64,000 nt of DNA from Cronobacter muytjensii ATCC 51329 (lineage in GTDB: Bacteria; Pseudomonadota; Gammaproteobacteria; Enterobacterales; Enterobacteriaceae), in the NCBI RefSeq assembly GCF_001277195.1, contig NZ_CP012268.1:3534001-3598000 (forward strand), written 5' to 3'. The number at the start of each line of letters is the position of its first letter. Position 1 is the first letter of the stretch. Position numbers and translations under genes: made by a program. A model generated the notes under the pieces. That model was not told the origin of the DNA, did not search any database, and was given only the letters and a program-made list of their open reading frames with translations. Positions 1 to 8,684 of the stretch are shown in pieces.

Positions 1-361
1 CCGGCAGCGGCACCACGCGCAGCCCGGCTTCGCGGCAGGCGCGCACCAGATGGTAGCCAGGATCATTAATCAGCGGCGTGCCGGCGTCAGAGACCAGCGC
101 GATATTTTGCCCTTCGCGCAGTTTGGCTATCAGGGTTTCCGCTTTTTGCTGTTCATTATGGTCGTGCAGCGCAAAAAGCCGGGCGCTGATAGCAAAATGT
201 TGCAGCAGCAGACCGGTATGACGGGTATCCTCAGCGGCGATAAGATCGACGGACTGCAATACTGTCAGGGCGCGTTGCGTAATGTCGCCGAGATTGCCGA
301 TAGGCGTCGGGACGATATAGAGCTGGCCCTGAGAATTCTGCGCCGAATCGTTATGTTTCAT
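1..361 (-). CDS. rsmI: 16S rRNA 2'-O-ribose methyltransferase RsmI, N-terminal part
   Basis: RsmI methylates the 2'-hydroxyl of C1402 in 16S rRNA using SAM. Only the first 120 residues lie in the window; the gene runs off the left edge. The N-terminal half shows the tetrapyrrole-methylase-type fold start (LYIVPTPIGNLGDIT), then AAEDTRHT and ALVSDAGTP, all hallmarks of the RsmI family. The ATG at 361 is 62 bp from the divergent lpoA start, the same divergent arrangement as in E. coli (yraL/yraM). Identification is firm; the 3' end cannot be judged. Confidence 0.95.
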   Translation of the reverse strand, partial: MKHNDSAQNSQGQLYIVPTPIGNLGDITQRALTVLQSVDLIAAEDTRHTGLLLQHFAISARLFALHDHNEQQKAETLIAKLREGQNIALVSDAGTPLINDPGYHLVRACREAGLRVVPLP

Positions 362-423
362 TGTTTCGTCCGTATTGCCGATTTAAAATTGAACATTCAC
401 CAGAAAAAACCACTGGATACAGC

Positions 424-2487
424 ATGGTACCTTCTAAATTTTCCGGCTCTAAAGCCGCGCGTTGTCTGCCTGTCCTGCTGGCAGCCTTGTTTTTCGCAGG
501 CTGCGGCACGCAGACGCATGACCAGAGCACTGCGCATATGCAGGGCGAAGCCAAAGCGGATTCCGGCTTTTATCTGCACCAGATGGAACAAAGCAGTGAT
601 GATAGCAAGACCAACTGGCAATTACTCGCCATACGTGCACTGCTCGGCGAAGGCAAACGCGAGCGCGCTATTACGCTCTACGGCGAGCTGCCGCAAAACC
701 TGACGGATGCGCAGCGCCGTGAAGCGTCGCTGCTTGAAGCGCAGATCAAACTGGCGCAGCAGGATTATCAGGGGGCAGCGGGGCTGCTTGAGAAAATCAA
801 CGCGGCGGATCTCAATGACGAGCAGAAAGCCCGATACTGGCAGGCGAAAATCGACGCCAGCCAGGGCCGCCCGTCGCTGGAACTGCTACGCGCGCTGATA
901 GCCCAGGAGCCGCTGCTGCAGGGGCCGTCGAAGCAGAAAAACATCGACGCCACCTGGCAGGCGCTGTCGCAGATGTCGCAGGATCAGGCGAAGGCGCTGG
1001 TTATCAACGCCGATGAAAATACGCTGCAAGGCTGGCTTGATCTCCAGCGAGTCTGGTTCGATAACCGCAACGATCCGAAAATGCTCCAGGCCGGCGTGAA
1101 AGACTGGCAGACCCGCTACCCGCAAAACCCGGGCGCGAAAATGCTGCCAACCCAGCTCGCCAACCTGCAAAACTACAAGCCTGCCTCCGCCGATAAAATC
1201 GCGCTGCTGCTGCCGCTGAACGGCCAGGCGGCCGTTTTCAGCCGCGCCATTCAGCAGGGGTTCGAAGCGGCGAAAAACGCGGGCACCAGCCCGGTTGCAA
1301 TGCAGACGCCGGCCCAGACACCGGCAGGTAACGCCGCGCAGAACAGTGAGGCCGCACCGGAAACGCAGACCACCGCCGCCGATGGCGTCGCAAGCCCGGC
1401 AGCCGCGCCGGTCGACGATCTGGCCGCACAGCCTGCCGCCCAGGAAACTGCGCCCCCGGCGCAGCCGCCTGTCGACGCGACGCCTGTGGCTGCCGCGCCT
1501 GCGAATCCGTCCGCCGAAATTAAGGTCTATGACACCAGCGAGCAGCCCATTACGCAGATCCTCGCGCAGGCCCAGCAGGACGGCGCAAGCCTGGTGGTCG
1601 GCCCGCTGTTGAAAGAGAGCGTCGACGGTCTGCTTAAGAGCGGCACGCCGCTGAACGTGCTGGCGCTTAACCAGCCGGAAACCGTGCAAAACCGCCCGAA
1701 CGTCTGTTATTTCGCCCTGTCGCCGGAAGATGAAGCCGCCGACGCCGCGGCGCACATCTGGCAGGAAGGCAAACGCGCGCCGCTGCTGCTGGTGCCGTAC
1801 AGCGCGCTCGGCGAGCGCGTCACTAAAGCCTTCGCCGACCGCTGGGCGCAGCTTGGCGGCGGTACAGTGTTGCAGCAGAAATTCGGCTCGGTTAATGAGC
1901 TGAAAATGAACATCAACGGCGGCACCGGCATCGCGCTGACCGGCACGCCTGTCGCCGCCAGCCTGCCTCAGCAGCAGCCGGTGACGATTGGCGGTCTCAC
2001 TATTCCGGCCCCGCCGACCGACGCACAGATAACCTCAGGAACGAGCGGCAACGTGGACGCGGTCTACATCGTCGCCACGCCATCGGAAATCGCGCTGATC
2101 AAGCCGATGATCGCCATGCGTGCGGGCAGCCATAGCGGCGCGGCGCTGTACGCCAGCTCCCGCAGCGCCCAGGGCGGCGCGGGCCCGGATTTCCGTCTCG
2201 AGATGGAAGGCCTGGAGTTCAGTGATATCCCGATGCTCGCGGGCAGCAACCCGGCGCTGATGCAGCAGGCGCTTTCGGCAGTGAATAATGACTACTCGCT
2301 GGCGCGCCTGTATGCGATGGGCGTGGATGCCTGGTCGCTGGCGAATCATTTCTCCCAGATGCGTCAGGTGCCCGGCTTCCAGCTCAGCGGCAACACCGGC
2401 GCGCTCAGCGCGACGCAGGACTGCGTGATTAACAGGAAGTTAACGTGGCTCAAATACCAGCAGGGACAGTTGGTTCCGGCCAACTGA
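424..2487 (+). CDS. lpoA: Outer-membrane lipoprotein activator of PBP1A, LpoA
   Basis: LpoA is an outer-membrane lipoprotein that reaches through the periplasm and stimulates the peptidoglycan synthase PBP1A (MrcA). The 687-residue product has a lipoprotein signal with lipobox FFAGC (Cys27). A TPR-like N-terminal domain follows, then an Ala/Pro/Gln-rich low-complexity linker (about residues 285-365), then a C-terminal domain with a periplasmic-binding-protein-like fold (VVGPLLKESVDG, ALNQPE, SPEDEAADAA). I chose the ATG at 424 because it begins the signal peptide (MVPSKFSGSKAARCL); the longer upstream reading lacks a sensible leader. The 3' end overlaps yraN by 43 bp, suggesting coupled translation. 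Confidence 0.96.
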   Translation: MVPSKFSGSKAARCLPVLLAALFFAGCGTQTHDQSTAHMQGEAKADSGFYLHQMEQSSDDSKTNWQLLAIRALLGEGKRERAITLYGELPQNLTDAQRREASLLEAQIKLAQQDYQGAAGLLEKINAADLNDEQKARYWQAKIDASQGRPSLELLRALIAQEPLLQGPSKQKNIDATWQALSQMSQDQAKALVINADENTLQGWLDLQRVWFDNRNDPKMLQAGVKDWQTRYPQNPGAKMLPTQLANLQNYKPASADKIALLLPLNGQAAVFSRAIQQGFEAAKNAGTSPVAMQTPAQTPAGNAAQNSEAAPETQTTAADGVASPAAAPVDDLAAQPAAQETAPPAQPPVDATPVAAAPANPSAEIKVYDTSEQPITQILAQAQQDGASLVVGPLLKESVDGLLKSGTPLNVLALNQPETVQNRPNVCYFALSPEDEAADAAAHIWQEGKRAPLLLVPYSALGERVTKAFADRWAQLGGGTVLQQKFGSVNELKMNINGGTGIALTGTPVAASLPQQQPVTIGGLTIPAPPTDAQITSGTSGNVDAVYIVATPSEIALIKPMIAMRAGSHSGAALYASSRSAQGGAGPDFRLEMEGLEFSDIPMLAGSNPALMQQALSAVNNDYSLARLYAMGVDAWSLANHFSQMRQVPGFQLSGNTGALSATQDCVINRKLTWLKYQQGQLVPAN

Positions 2488-2840
2488 GTCGCAGACAGAC
2501 CGGCGCCGCCTTTGAAGCACAGGCGCGCGCCTTTCTGGAGCGCAAGGGATTGCGTTTTATCGCCGCCAACGCGCATGAGCGCGGCGGCGAAATCGATCTC
2601 ATTATGGATGACCGCGGCGTGACGGTTTTCGTCGAGGTCCGCTACCGGCGCGCCAGCCTCTACGGCGGCGCGGCCGCCAGCGTTACCCGCAGCAAACAGC
2701 AGAAATTATTACATGCCGCCCGGTTGTGGCTCGCGCGCCATAATGGGAGCTTTGATACTGTGGATTGCCGGTTCGATGTGTTAGCCTTCACCGGCAATGA
2801 AATCGAGTGGATTGCGAACGCCTTTTCGCTCCACGCCTGA
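2445..2840 (+). CDS. yraN: UPF0102 family protein YraN
   Basis: YraN is a small conserved protein of the UPF0102 family with a predicted restriction-endonuclease-like (PD-(D/E)XK) fold; its cellular role is not settled. The 131-residue product carries the family signature GGEIDLIM, then VFVEVRYRR and GGAAASVTRSKQQKL, which line up with the nuclease-like core (D in EIDLI, ExK-like EVR). It starts with GTG at 2445 inside the lpoA end, preceded by AGGAAG at a good distance. It lies in the lpoA-yraN-diaA-dolP run. Confidence 0.92.
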   Translation: MAQIPAGTVGSGQLSRRQTGAAFEAQARAFLERKGLRFIAANAHERGGEIDLIMDDRGVTVFVEVRYRRASLYGGAAASVTRSKQQKLLHAARLWLARHNGSFDTVDCRFDVLAFTGNEIEWIANAFSLHA

Positions 2841-2866
2841 ACTGACGCAACGCTCAAAGGATAATC

Positions 2867-3457
2867 GTGCTAGAAAGAATCAAAGTCTGCTTTACGGAAA
2901 GCATTCAAACCCAGATTGCGGCGGCGGAAGCACTCCCGGATGCGATTTCTCGTGCGGCCATGACCCTGGTTCAGTCTCTCCTTAACGGCAACAAAATCCT
3001 CTGCTGCGGCAACGGCACGTCCGGCGCCAACGCGCAGCATTTCGCGGCCAGCATGATTAATCGTTTTGAAACCGAGCGGCCCAGTTTACCTGCCATTGCA
3101 CTTAATACCGATAATGTGGTCTTAACGGCGATAAGCAACGACAGGCTGCATGACGAAGTGTATGCCAAACAGGTGCGTGCGCTGGGCCATGCCGGCGATG
3201 TGCTGCTGGCGATTTCCACTCGCGGCAACAGCCGGGATATCGTCAAAGCCGTGGAAGCCGCGGTGACTCGCGATATGACTATCGTGGCCCTGACGGGTTA
3301 CGACGGCGGCGAGCTGGCCGGGCTTCTGGGCCCGCAGGATGTGGAGATCCGTATACCTTCCCATCGCAGCGCGCGCATTCAGGAAATGCATATGCTGACG
3401 GTAAACTGCCTGTGCGATTTAATCGATAACACATTGTTTCCACACCAGGATGACTAA
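2867..3457 (+). CDS. diaA: DnaA initiator-associating protein DiaA
   Basis: DiaA is a SIS-domain protein that forms tetramers, binds several DnaA molecules and promotes orderly assembly at oriC. The 196-residue sequence shows the SIS phosphosugar-binding elements (CCGNGTSGANAQHFAA, ISTRGNSRDIV) and the C-terminal SARIQEMHML. The start is GTG at 2867 after AAAGGATAATC, as in E. coli. It lies 26 bp after yraN and 9 bp before dolP, so it is probably in one transcript with them. Confidence 0.96.
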   Translation: MLERIKVCFTESIQTQIAAAEALPDAISRAAMTLVQSLLNGNKILCCGNGTSGANAQHFAASMINRFETERPSLPAIALNTDNVVLTAISNDRLHDEVYAKQVRALGHAGDVLLAISTRGNSRDIVKAVEAAVTRDMTIVALTGYDGGELAGLLGPQDVEIRIPSHRSARIQEMHMLTVNCLCDLIDNTLFPHQDD

Positions 3458-3466
3458 GGAGTGCTC

Positions 3467-4042
3467 ATGAAGGCCATTAAACCCCTCGCGGTGGTGATGA
3501 CCGCGCTTGTGCTACAGGGCTGCGTCGCGGCGGCGGTCGTCGGAACGGCGGCGGTCGGCACCAAAGCCGCAACCGATCCGCGCAGCGTGGGTACTCAGGT
3601 TGATGACGGTACGCTGGAGCTGCGCGTAAATACCGCGCTTGGCAAAGATGAGCAGCTGAAGAAAGAGGCGCGCATCAATGTGACCGCGTATCAGGGCAAA
3701 GTGCTGCTGACCGGCCAGTCGCCGAACCCGGAGCTGGCATCCCGCGCGAAACAGATAGCGATGGGCGTGGAAGGCGCGACGGAAGTGTTTAACGAGATCC
3801 GCAACGGCCAGCCGATTGGGCTTGGCACCGCGTCGTCGGATACCTGGATAACCACCAAGGTGCGCTCGCAGCTGCTCGGCAGCGATCAGGTGAAATCGTC
3901 TAACGTGAAGGTGACGACCGAGAACGGCGAAGTGTTCCTGCTCGGTCTGGTCACGGAGCGTGAAGGCCGCGCGGCGGCAGATACCGCGAGCCGCGTGAGC
4001 GGGGTGAAGCACGTCACCACCGCGTTTACCTACATCAAGTAA
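3467..4042 (+). CDS. dolP: Outer-membrane lipoprotein DolP with two BON domains
   Basis: DolP (YraP) is an outer-membrane lipoprotein that binds anionic phospholipids, localises to the division site and supports envelope integrity and BAM function. The 191-residue product has lipobox LQGC (Cys19) and two BON domains, about residues 45-112 (ITVAYQ-like INVTAYQGKVLLTGQ) and 123-190 (VKVTTENGEVFLLGLV). The ATG at 3467 follows AAGGAG by six bases; a possible start six bases upstream lacks a ribosome site at the right distance. Transcription ends at the hairpin just downstream. Confidence 0.96.
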   Translation: MKAIKPLAVVMTALVLQGCVAAAVVGTAAVGTKAATDPRSVGTQVDDGTLELRVNTALGKDEQLKKEARINVTAYQGKVLLTGQSPNPELASRAKQIAMGVEGATEVFNEIRNGQPIGLGTASSDTWITTKVRSQLLGSDQVKSSNVKVTTENGEVFLLGLVTEREGRAAADTASRVSGVKHVTTAFTYIK

Positions 4043-4054
4043 TTCCTCACACTG

Positions 4055-4078
4055 ACCCTCTCCCCACGGGGAGAGGGT
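4055..4078 (+). terminator. Terminator downstream of dolP
   Basis: A long near-perfect hairpin (ACCCTCTCCCC / GGGGAGAGGGT, two-base centre) starts 13 bp after the dolP stop and is followed by TTTCTG. The core CCCTCTCC..GGAGAGGG recurs at 11,745 in this window. The T-run is short, so efficiency is uncertain. Confidence 0.7.
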
Positions 4079-4216
4079 TTCTGCCACACCTTCACACTTT
4101 TCTCAGGGCGACTGGCGCGGCGTTTACGCACCCTGCGTATACGTGCGTCGAGGCAAAACAGACCGTGTCGGGCGGATCAGCGCACCGCACCCGCCCCGTC
4201 ACATTCGGGCCAAAAA

Positions 4217-5257
4217 TTACAACAGCGTCAGCGCGCCCGTCACGGTACCTGCGAGCATCACCATGCCGCCGGTCATCCATAACGCTTTGGCCGGAAACGC
4301 TTTACGCAACATGATAAGCGACGGCAGGCTCACCGCAGGGAGCGTCACCAGCAGCGCCAGCCCCGGGGCAAGGCCCATGCCCGCCAGCATCATGGTCTGC
4401 ACAATCGGAATTTCCGCGGCGGTCGGGATAACGAACAGGCAACCGGCAATCGCCATCGCCAGCACCCAGAACAGTGTATTGCCCACCGCGCCGTCGGCAT
4501 GCGGGAACAGCCAGACGCGCGCGGCACCCAGCGCCAGCACCGCCAGCAGATAGACCGGGATCGTGCTCCAGAACAGCGCCCAGAGCGCCTGTCCCCAGCG
4601 CGCCATAAAGCCGCCCTGCGGGGCTTCGGCAGGCTGTGCGGCCTCCGGGAGCGCAGGCGCTGGCGTATCGGCCACAAAGCGCTGCACCAGCGACGCGATA
4701 CCGACCACCGTCACCAGCCCCGCCGCGACGCGGATAAGCGTAAACTCCCAGCCCAGCACAAAGCCCATAAACATAAGCGTCGCCGGGTTCAGCAACGGAT
4801 TGCCGAGCCAGAACGCCAGCGCGCCGCCCATCGACACCGACTGACGACGCATGCCCGCGGCCACCGGCGCGGCACAGCAGGTACACATCATGCCGGGGAG
4901 CGAAAACAGCGTGCCCAGGAGCGTGCCGCGAAAGCGCGGCTGACCCAGCGTGCGCAGCAGCCAGTCGCGCGGGATCAGCACCTGGATCAGCGAGCCCAGC
5001 AGCACGCCGAGCACGGCGGCTTTCCAGACGGCAAGAAAATAGACGGCGGCGTAATCAAGCGCCGCGCGCAGCGGGTTATCCTGGGCGTTAGCGAGAATCG
5101 AATTGCCGATGCTGTGTGTTTGCGCGGCGCTAAAGGCTTTGCCGTAATAAGGCTGCCATTTGACATACCATAAGCCGATAAACAGAACGAGAAAGAACAG
5201 CGCGGGCTTCCACCATGCGGGGGATTTCGGCGCCAGAGATGAAGACTGACCAGTCAT
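4217..5257 (-). CDS. yraQ: Predicted permease YraQ (DUF318 / SO_0444 family)
   Basis: YraQ is an inner-membrane permease of the DUF318 family; its substrate is unknown. The 346-residue product has several hydrophobic segments and the conserved motif LFSLPGMMCTCCAAPVAAG around residues 115-135, whose paired cysteines are typical of this family and have led others to propose metal or metalloid transport. The ATG at 5257 follows AGAGGAATGTT; a longer reading begins 42 bp upstream without a good ribosome site. It is a single gene between dolP (opposite strand) and yraR. Confidence 0.9.
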   Translation of the reverse strand: MTGQSSSLAPKSPAWWKPALFFLVLFIGLWYVKWQPYYGKAFSAAQTHSIGNSILANAQDNPLRAALDYAAVYFLAVWKAAVLGVLLGSLIQVLIPRDWLLRTLGQPRFRGTLLGTLFSLPGMMCTCCAAPVAAGMRRQSVSMGGALAFWLGNPLLNPATLMFMGFVLGWEFTLIRVAAGLVTVVGIASLVQRFVADTPAPALPEAAQPAEAPQGGFMARWGQALWALFWSTIPVYLLAVLALGAARVWLFPHADGAVGNTLFWVLAMAIAGCLFVIPTAAEIPIVQTMMLAGMGLAPGLALLVTLPAVSLPSLIMLRKAFPAKALWMTGGMVMLAGTVTGALTLL

Positions 5258-5333
5258 AACATTCCTCTGGGAAACAAGGGGTAAATTTTTGCCGGTCAAT
5301 ACTACGCCCGCGATACGTTTTTTGAAACGGCGT

Positions 5334-5984
5334 TCAGCGCACCCTTTGTGCGGCTATTTCACGTAATTGCGCGGAGTCGAGCACCGCGATGTCCTCTTTC
5401 GCGGGCGACAGCGCCGCATTCACCAGCGCCTGCGCCACGGTCTGCGCCTCAATGGCCTTCCATTTACCCGGCAGCAGGCGAAAGAGCGGCGCCATGAAAG
5501 ATTCCCCGGCGCGGCGCTTTTCACGCTCGCCGGTCAGCAGCGACGGGCGAGCGATGGTAAGCCGCGGCCAACCCTGCGCCTTTAACGCCGCCTCCATTTC
5601 GCCTTTCACCCGGTTGTAGAAAAAGGGCGAATTGGGGTTTGCCCCGAGGGCGCTGACCACCAGCATATGCTTTGCGCCGAGCCGCAGCCCGGCAAGCGAG
5701 GTATCCACCACCAGCGTGTAATCGGCCAGGATAAACGCCTCTTTGGTGCCCGCCTCGCGCCGCGTAGTGCCCAGACAGCAAAACACCAGGTCCAGCGGCG
5801 TATTGAGCTGCGTCAGCACATCGGACAGCTGCGGATCGTGAGGGTTTTCCACTTTGCGCAGCGGCACCTGTAACGGGCGGCGGGTCGCCGCAATAATCGA
5901 CGAGACGCGCGGCTCGTCAACCAGCATACGCAGCAGATGGCTGCCTACCAGCCCGCTGGCGCCGGTTATCAGTACTCGACTCAT
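5334..5984 (-). CDS. yraR: NAD(P)-binding Rossmann-fold protein YraR
   Basis: YraR belongs to the atypical short-chain dehydrogenase / NAD(P)-binding oxidoreductase family related to HTATIP2/TIP30. The 216-residue protein opens with the dinucleotide-binding motif GASGLVGSHLL and carries CCLGTTRREAG, VVSALGANPNSPFFYNRVKGEME (the YxxxK catalytic pair) and IARPSLLTGERE. The ATG at 5984 follows AAGGAGCGATC closely. The reaction is not known. It reads toward yraQ with a 76 bp gap. Confidence 0.9.
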   Translation of the reverse strand: MSRVLITGASGLVGSHLLRMLVDEPRVSSIIAATRRPLQVPLRKVENPHDPQLSDVLTQLNTPLDLVFCCLGTTRREAGTKEAFILADYTLVVDTSLAGLRLGAKHMLVVSALGANPNSPFFYNRVKGEMEAALKAQGWPRLTIARPSLLTGEREKRRAGESFMAPLFRLLPGKWKAIEAQTVAQALVNAALSPAKEDIAVLDSAQLREIAAQRVR

Positions 5985-6128
5985 GATCGCTCCTTTGCAG
6001 AATCTTCTGCCTTGCAATGTCAGCGCCCTGAACCAAGCTTAATAGTCTGTGTGGTTTAAGTATTTACCATTTCTGGCAAAAGCCATTACTGCACATCACC
6101 GTTCTGCAAAGACACCAAGGGAGGCGTA

Positions 6129-6647
6129 ATGAGCAAGAAGATCGCAGTCTTAATTACTGATGAATTTGAGGATTCAGAATTCACATCCCCCGCAGCCGAG
6201 TACCGCAAGGCCGGTCATGAAGTGATAACCATCGAGAAAGAGGCCGGTAAAACCGTCACCGGCAAACAGGGCGAGGCGAAAGTCACCATAGATAAGGCAA
6301 TCGATGAGGTGAGCCCGGCAGACTTTGATGCCCTGCTGCTGCCTGGCGGCCATTCGCCGGACAGCCTGCGCGGCGACGATCGTTTCGTCACCTTCACCCG
6401 TGATTTTGTTAACAGCGGTAAACCGGTATTCGCCATCTGCCACGGGCCGCAACTGCTGATCAGCGCTGATGTGATCCGCGGGCGTAAGCTCACCGCCGTG
6501 AAGCCGATTGTTATCGACGTGAAAAACGCCGGGGCGGAGTTCCACGATCAGGAAGTGGTAGTGGATAAAGATCAGCTGGTGACCAGCCGCACGCCGGAAG
6601 ACCTGCCTGCGTTTAACCGTGAGGCGTTACGCCTGCTCGGCGCGTAG
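6129..6647 (+). CDS. yhbO: DJ-1/PfpI family protein deglycase YhbO
   Basis: YhbO is a class I glutamine-amidotransferase-like protein of the DJ-1/PfpI family, reported to act as a protein or nucleotide deglycase/glyoxalase and to help survival under oxidative, heat and acid stress. The 172-residue product has the nucleophile elbow FAICHGPQ with Cys104 and the following His105, plus the acidic residue in DEFED near the N-terminus. It begins with ATG 6129 after GGGAGGCGTA. Its last 21 bp overlap the convergent yhbP. Confidence 0.94.
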   Translation: MSKKIAVLITDEFEDSEFTSPAAEYRKAGHEVITIEKEAGKTVTGKQGEAKVTIDKAIDEVSPADFDALLLPGGHSPDSLRGDDRFVTFTRDFVNSGKPVFAICHGPQLLISADVIRGRKLTAVKPIVIDVKNAGAEFHDQEVVVDKDQLVTSRTPEDLPAFNREALRLLGA

Positions 6648-7061
6648 CCAGACGAGCTTTTTACCGAAGCCCAGAGTGTTGTCAGTGAACTTGATTTCAT
6701 CAAGACGGATCTCCCACAGCGGGGAGGACATCACCCTGGCGACCGGAAAGCGGCGGTTGTAGCGCTCGCGCAAAGCCTCGCTTTCCGGCTCTTCCACCAG
6801 CCGTAACTCACCTGCAAATTGCACGCCGCGTATCAGCGCCACGGTTTTGGTTTGTCCGTTGACCGTGCCCGCCACGCGCGCCAGCCGCCCGGCCATTTCA
6901 CCATGTCGGCTTTTGGTATCGCTTAACAGATAAAAGGCTACCCGCTCGCGATCGTAGATATAAAACGCGTTCGCGCACCAGAGCGCGTCTTCACGGCCAA
7001 CACAGTAGGTGACGACATGTTGCTTAGCCAGCCATTTGCTGATGGCGTCGAGAGCGTCCAT
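6627..7061 (-). CDS. yhbP: UPF0306 family protein YhbP (flavin-binding split-barrel fold)
   Basis: YhbP is a 144-residue conserved protein of the UPF0306 family with a pyridoxamine-oxidase-like split barrel, expected to bind FMN; its substrate is unknown. Conserved stretches include LWCANAFY, AGTVNGQTKTVALIRGVQF and the C-terminal KFTDNTLGFGKK. The ATG at 7061 follows AGGAGAACCA. The gene converges on yhbO and overlaps its 3' end by 21 bp. Confidence 0.9.
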   Translation of the reverse strand: MDALDAISKWLAKQHVVTYCVGREDALWCANAFYIYDRERVAFYLLSDTKSRHGEMAGRLARVAGTVNGQTKTVALIRGVQFAGELRLVEEPESEALRERYNRRFPVARVMSSPLWEIRLDEIKFTDNTLGFGKKLVWLRAEQA

Positions 7062-7126
7062 TGGTTCTCCTGTCAGGAATAATCGTGCTAAGGTGCGCCC
7101 AGTTGTGACTGTCGCTGATATTCATT

Positions 7127-7414
7127 ATGGAAGAATGGTTTCTTTATCTGATCCGCAGCCCCGATAACCGGCTCTATACCGGCATTACCACCGATGTGGC
7201 GCGCCGCTTCGCCCAGCATCAACGCGGTAAGGGGGCTAAAGCGTTGCGCGGCAAAGGCGAGCTGACGCTGGTGTTCAGCGCGCCTGCGGGCACTCGCTCC
7301 GCGGCGTTGCGCGCCGAATACCGCATCAAGCAGCTGACAAAACGGCAGAAAGAGCAACTGGTCGCGGGGGAGCTGGCGTTTGAAGCGATGACTGACGCGC
7401 CGCAAACGCCGTGA
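7127..7414 (+). CDS. yhbQ: GIY-YIG nuclease-superfamily protein YhbQ
   Basis: This 95-residue protein is a stand-alone GIY-YIG domain of the UPF0213 family. The catalytic-core motif appears as LYTGITTDVARRFAQH with the conserved Arg, and a conserved Glu lies in ALRAEYRIKQL. Such proteins are predicted to nick or bind structured DNA. The ATG at 7127 lacks a strong ribosome-binding site (TTCATT precedes it). It ends 2 bp before the convergent yhbS. Confidence 0.92.
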   Translation: MEEWFLYLIRSPDNRLYTGITTDVARRFAQHQRGKGAKALRGKGELTLVFSAPAGTRSAALRAEYRIKQLTKRQKEQLVAGELAFEAMTDAPQTP

Positions 7415-7416
7415 AA

Positions 7417-7920
7417 TCAGAAGCGGTTAAAGTGGTCGTGGTATTCCACGCGGCCATGCACGCCGTCGAGCGCGTCATCCGCGAGACGATGCACCTGGAA
7501 TGCCGCTTCGGCGCCCGGCCAGCGGCAATGGAGATCGTAGCGTGCGGCGGGCTCAAAGCCCAGACGGTTGTAAAACTCCGGCGAGCCCAGCGTCACCACT
7601 GCCGCGTAGCCGAATTCATTCAGCGAATCGAGCCCTTCGTAAACTAACTGTCGGCCAATCCCCTGCCCGCGCCAGCCGTCGTCGACCGCCAGCGGCGCAA
7701 GGCCCAGCCATTGACGCTCTTCGCCCGCCACGGTGACGGGGCTGAAGGCGACGTAACCGACGACCTGACCTTCATCGTCTGTCGCGACTAACCCCAGAGT
7801 CAGCAGCCCGTCTTCACGCAGCGCGTGCACCAGCTCCGCCTCGCCGTCGCGGCCGAACGCGCGGCGAAGTAAAGCGTCGATGCCCGGCGCATCAATGGGG
7901 ATTTCTACACGAATCAGCAT
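7417..7920 (-). CDS. yhbS: GNAT-family N-acetyltransferase YhbS
   Basis: A 167-residue GCN5-related acetyltransferase. The acetyl-CoA loop is visible as GWRGQGIGRQLV (the Q/RxxGxG/A signature) preceded by LGLAPLAVDD. The substrate is not known from sequence; work in E. coli reports involvement in protein acetylation and carbon-storage control. It overlaps ubiT by 7 bp, so the two are translationally coupled and probably in one transcript that starts upstream of ubiT. Confidence 0.92.
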   Translation of the reverse strand: MLIRVEIPIDAPGIDALLRRAFGRDGEAELVHALREDGLLTLGLVATDDEGQVVGYVAFSPVTVAGEERQWLGLAPLAVDDGWRGQGIGRQLVYEGLDSLNEFGYAAVVTLGSPEFYNRLGFEPAARYDLHCRWPGAEAAFQVHRLADDALDGVHGRVEYHDHFNRF

Positions 7921-8438
7921 GGTTCACCTATGGAAGTTGCTTTGGTTAGCGGCGAGACATTAAGCCCGGCTTCAACGAAGTCCGCCAGTTGCAGCAGCAG
8001 CACGCGCAGCGGTTTTGGCATGGCGTCGAGCTCAATGGCGTCCATCAGATTCTTCACATATAACCCTAATTCAGTATCGCCTTCAATCACCAGACGACGC
8101 TGGAAGAAAAGCGTGTCGGGATCCTGCTTACGCGCGGCTATCATCAGCAGATCGGCGGCGTCGGCGCGGAACATGACATCTGCTTCGGCCTGTTCGCGCA
8201 CGATAAGCGCGTCGTTTTCCACTGACGTGAACCAGCGCAGGCCGATGTCGCGCACTTCAATGCCGAGCCAGCGGCCTTCGAGAAATGCCAGCTCGTCGTC
8301 CGCCAGCGCCTGACGGAATTGCCAGCCGAGCAGTTGCTCCAGCGCCTGACGCTTGAGCGCGAACGGCGTCAGCGCAACCGGCGCTCTGAGAAGCGAAGGG
8401 CCAAGATGTACCAGACAGGAACGCAGATTCTTCAACAC
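7914..8438 (-). CDS. ubiT: SCP2-domain ubiquinone biosynthesis accessory factor UbiT
   Basis: UbiT (YhbT) is an SCP2 sterol-carrier-type lipid-binding protein needed, with UbiU and UbiV, for oxygen-independent ubiquinone synthesis. The 174-residue product shows the SCP2 features FMFRADAADLLMIAARKQDPDTLFF-like core (about residues 95-115) and RRLVIEGDTELGLYVKNL. I place the start at GTG 8438 because it follows GGAG by eight bases and matches the family N-terminus; a longer reading starts 24 bp upstream. It is divergent from ubiU, sharing a 246 bp control region. Confidence 0.93.
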   Translation of the reverse strand: MLKNLRSCLVHLGPSLLRAPVALTPFALKRQALEQLLGWQFRQALADDELAFLEGRWLGIEVRDIGLRWFTSVENDALIVREQAEADVMFRADAADLLMIAARKQDPDTLFFQRRLVIEGDTELGLYVKNLMDAIELDAMPKPLRVLLLQLADFVEAGLNVSPLTKATSIGEPC

Positions 8439-8684
8439 GGGCTTTTCTCCTTGCCAAATCACAGTGGCCGTTATTGTGCCATATCAACCAGATGAGATAG
8501 CGGCTCAAATCAAGCTTTGCGCCTTCGCAGGTACCCCTTTATAGATGCCATCAATACGACATTAGCTGCCTTAAATCAAAAATTGTCGCGGACGGGTTAA
8601 CTAAAATCGCCGTTCGTTAACAATTCCGCTGCCTTTGCGCAGCGTGCAGGCCAGACATGGCCTGCTTTATTTTCAGGACACGCT

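Noticed and set aside
886..1755. Long minus-strand ORF (289 codons) inside lpoA
   Set aside because: It is an antisense shadow of a high-GC gene and encodes an Arg/Gly-rich string with no family likeness, whereas lpoA is unmistakable.
8500..8580. Two AAATCAA motifs between ubiT and ubiU as FNR sites
   Set aside because: Each is only a half-site (ATCAA) without a matching TTGAT at four-base spacing. FNR control of ubiTUV is known in E. coli but I cannot support a full site here.
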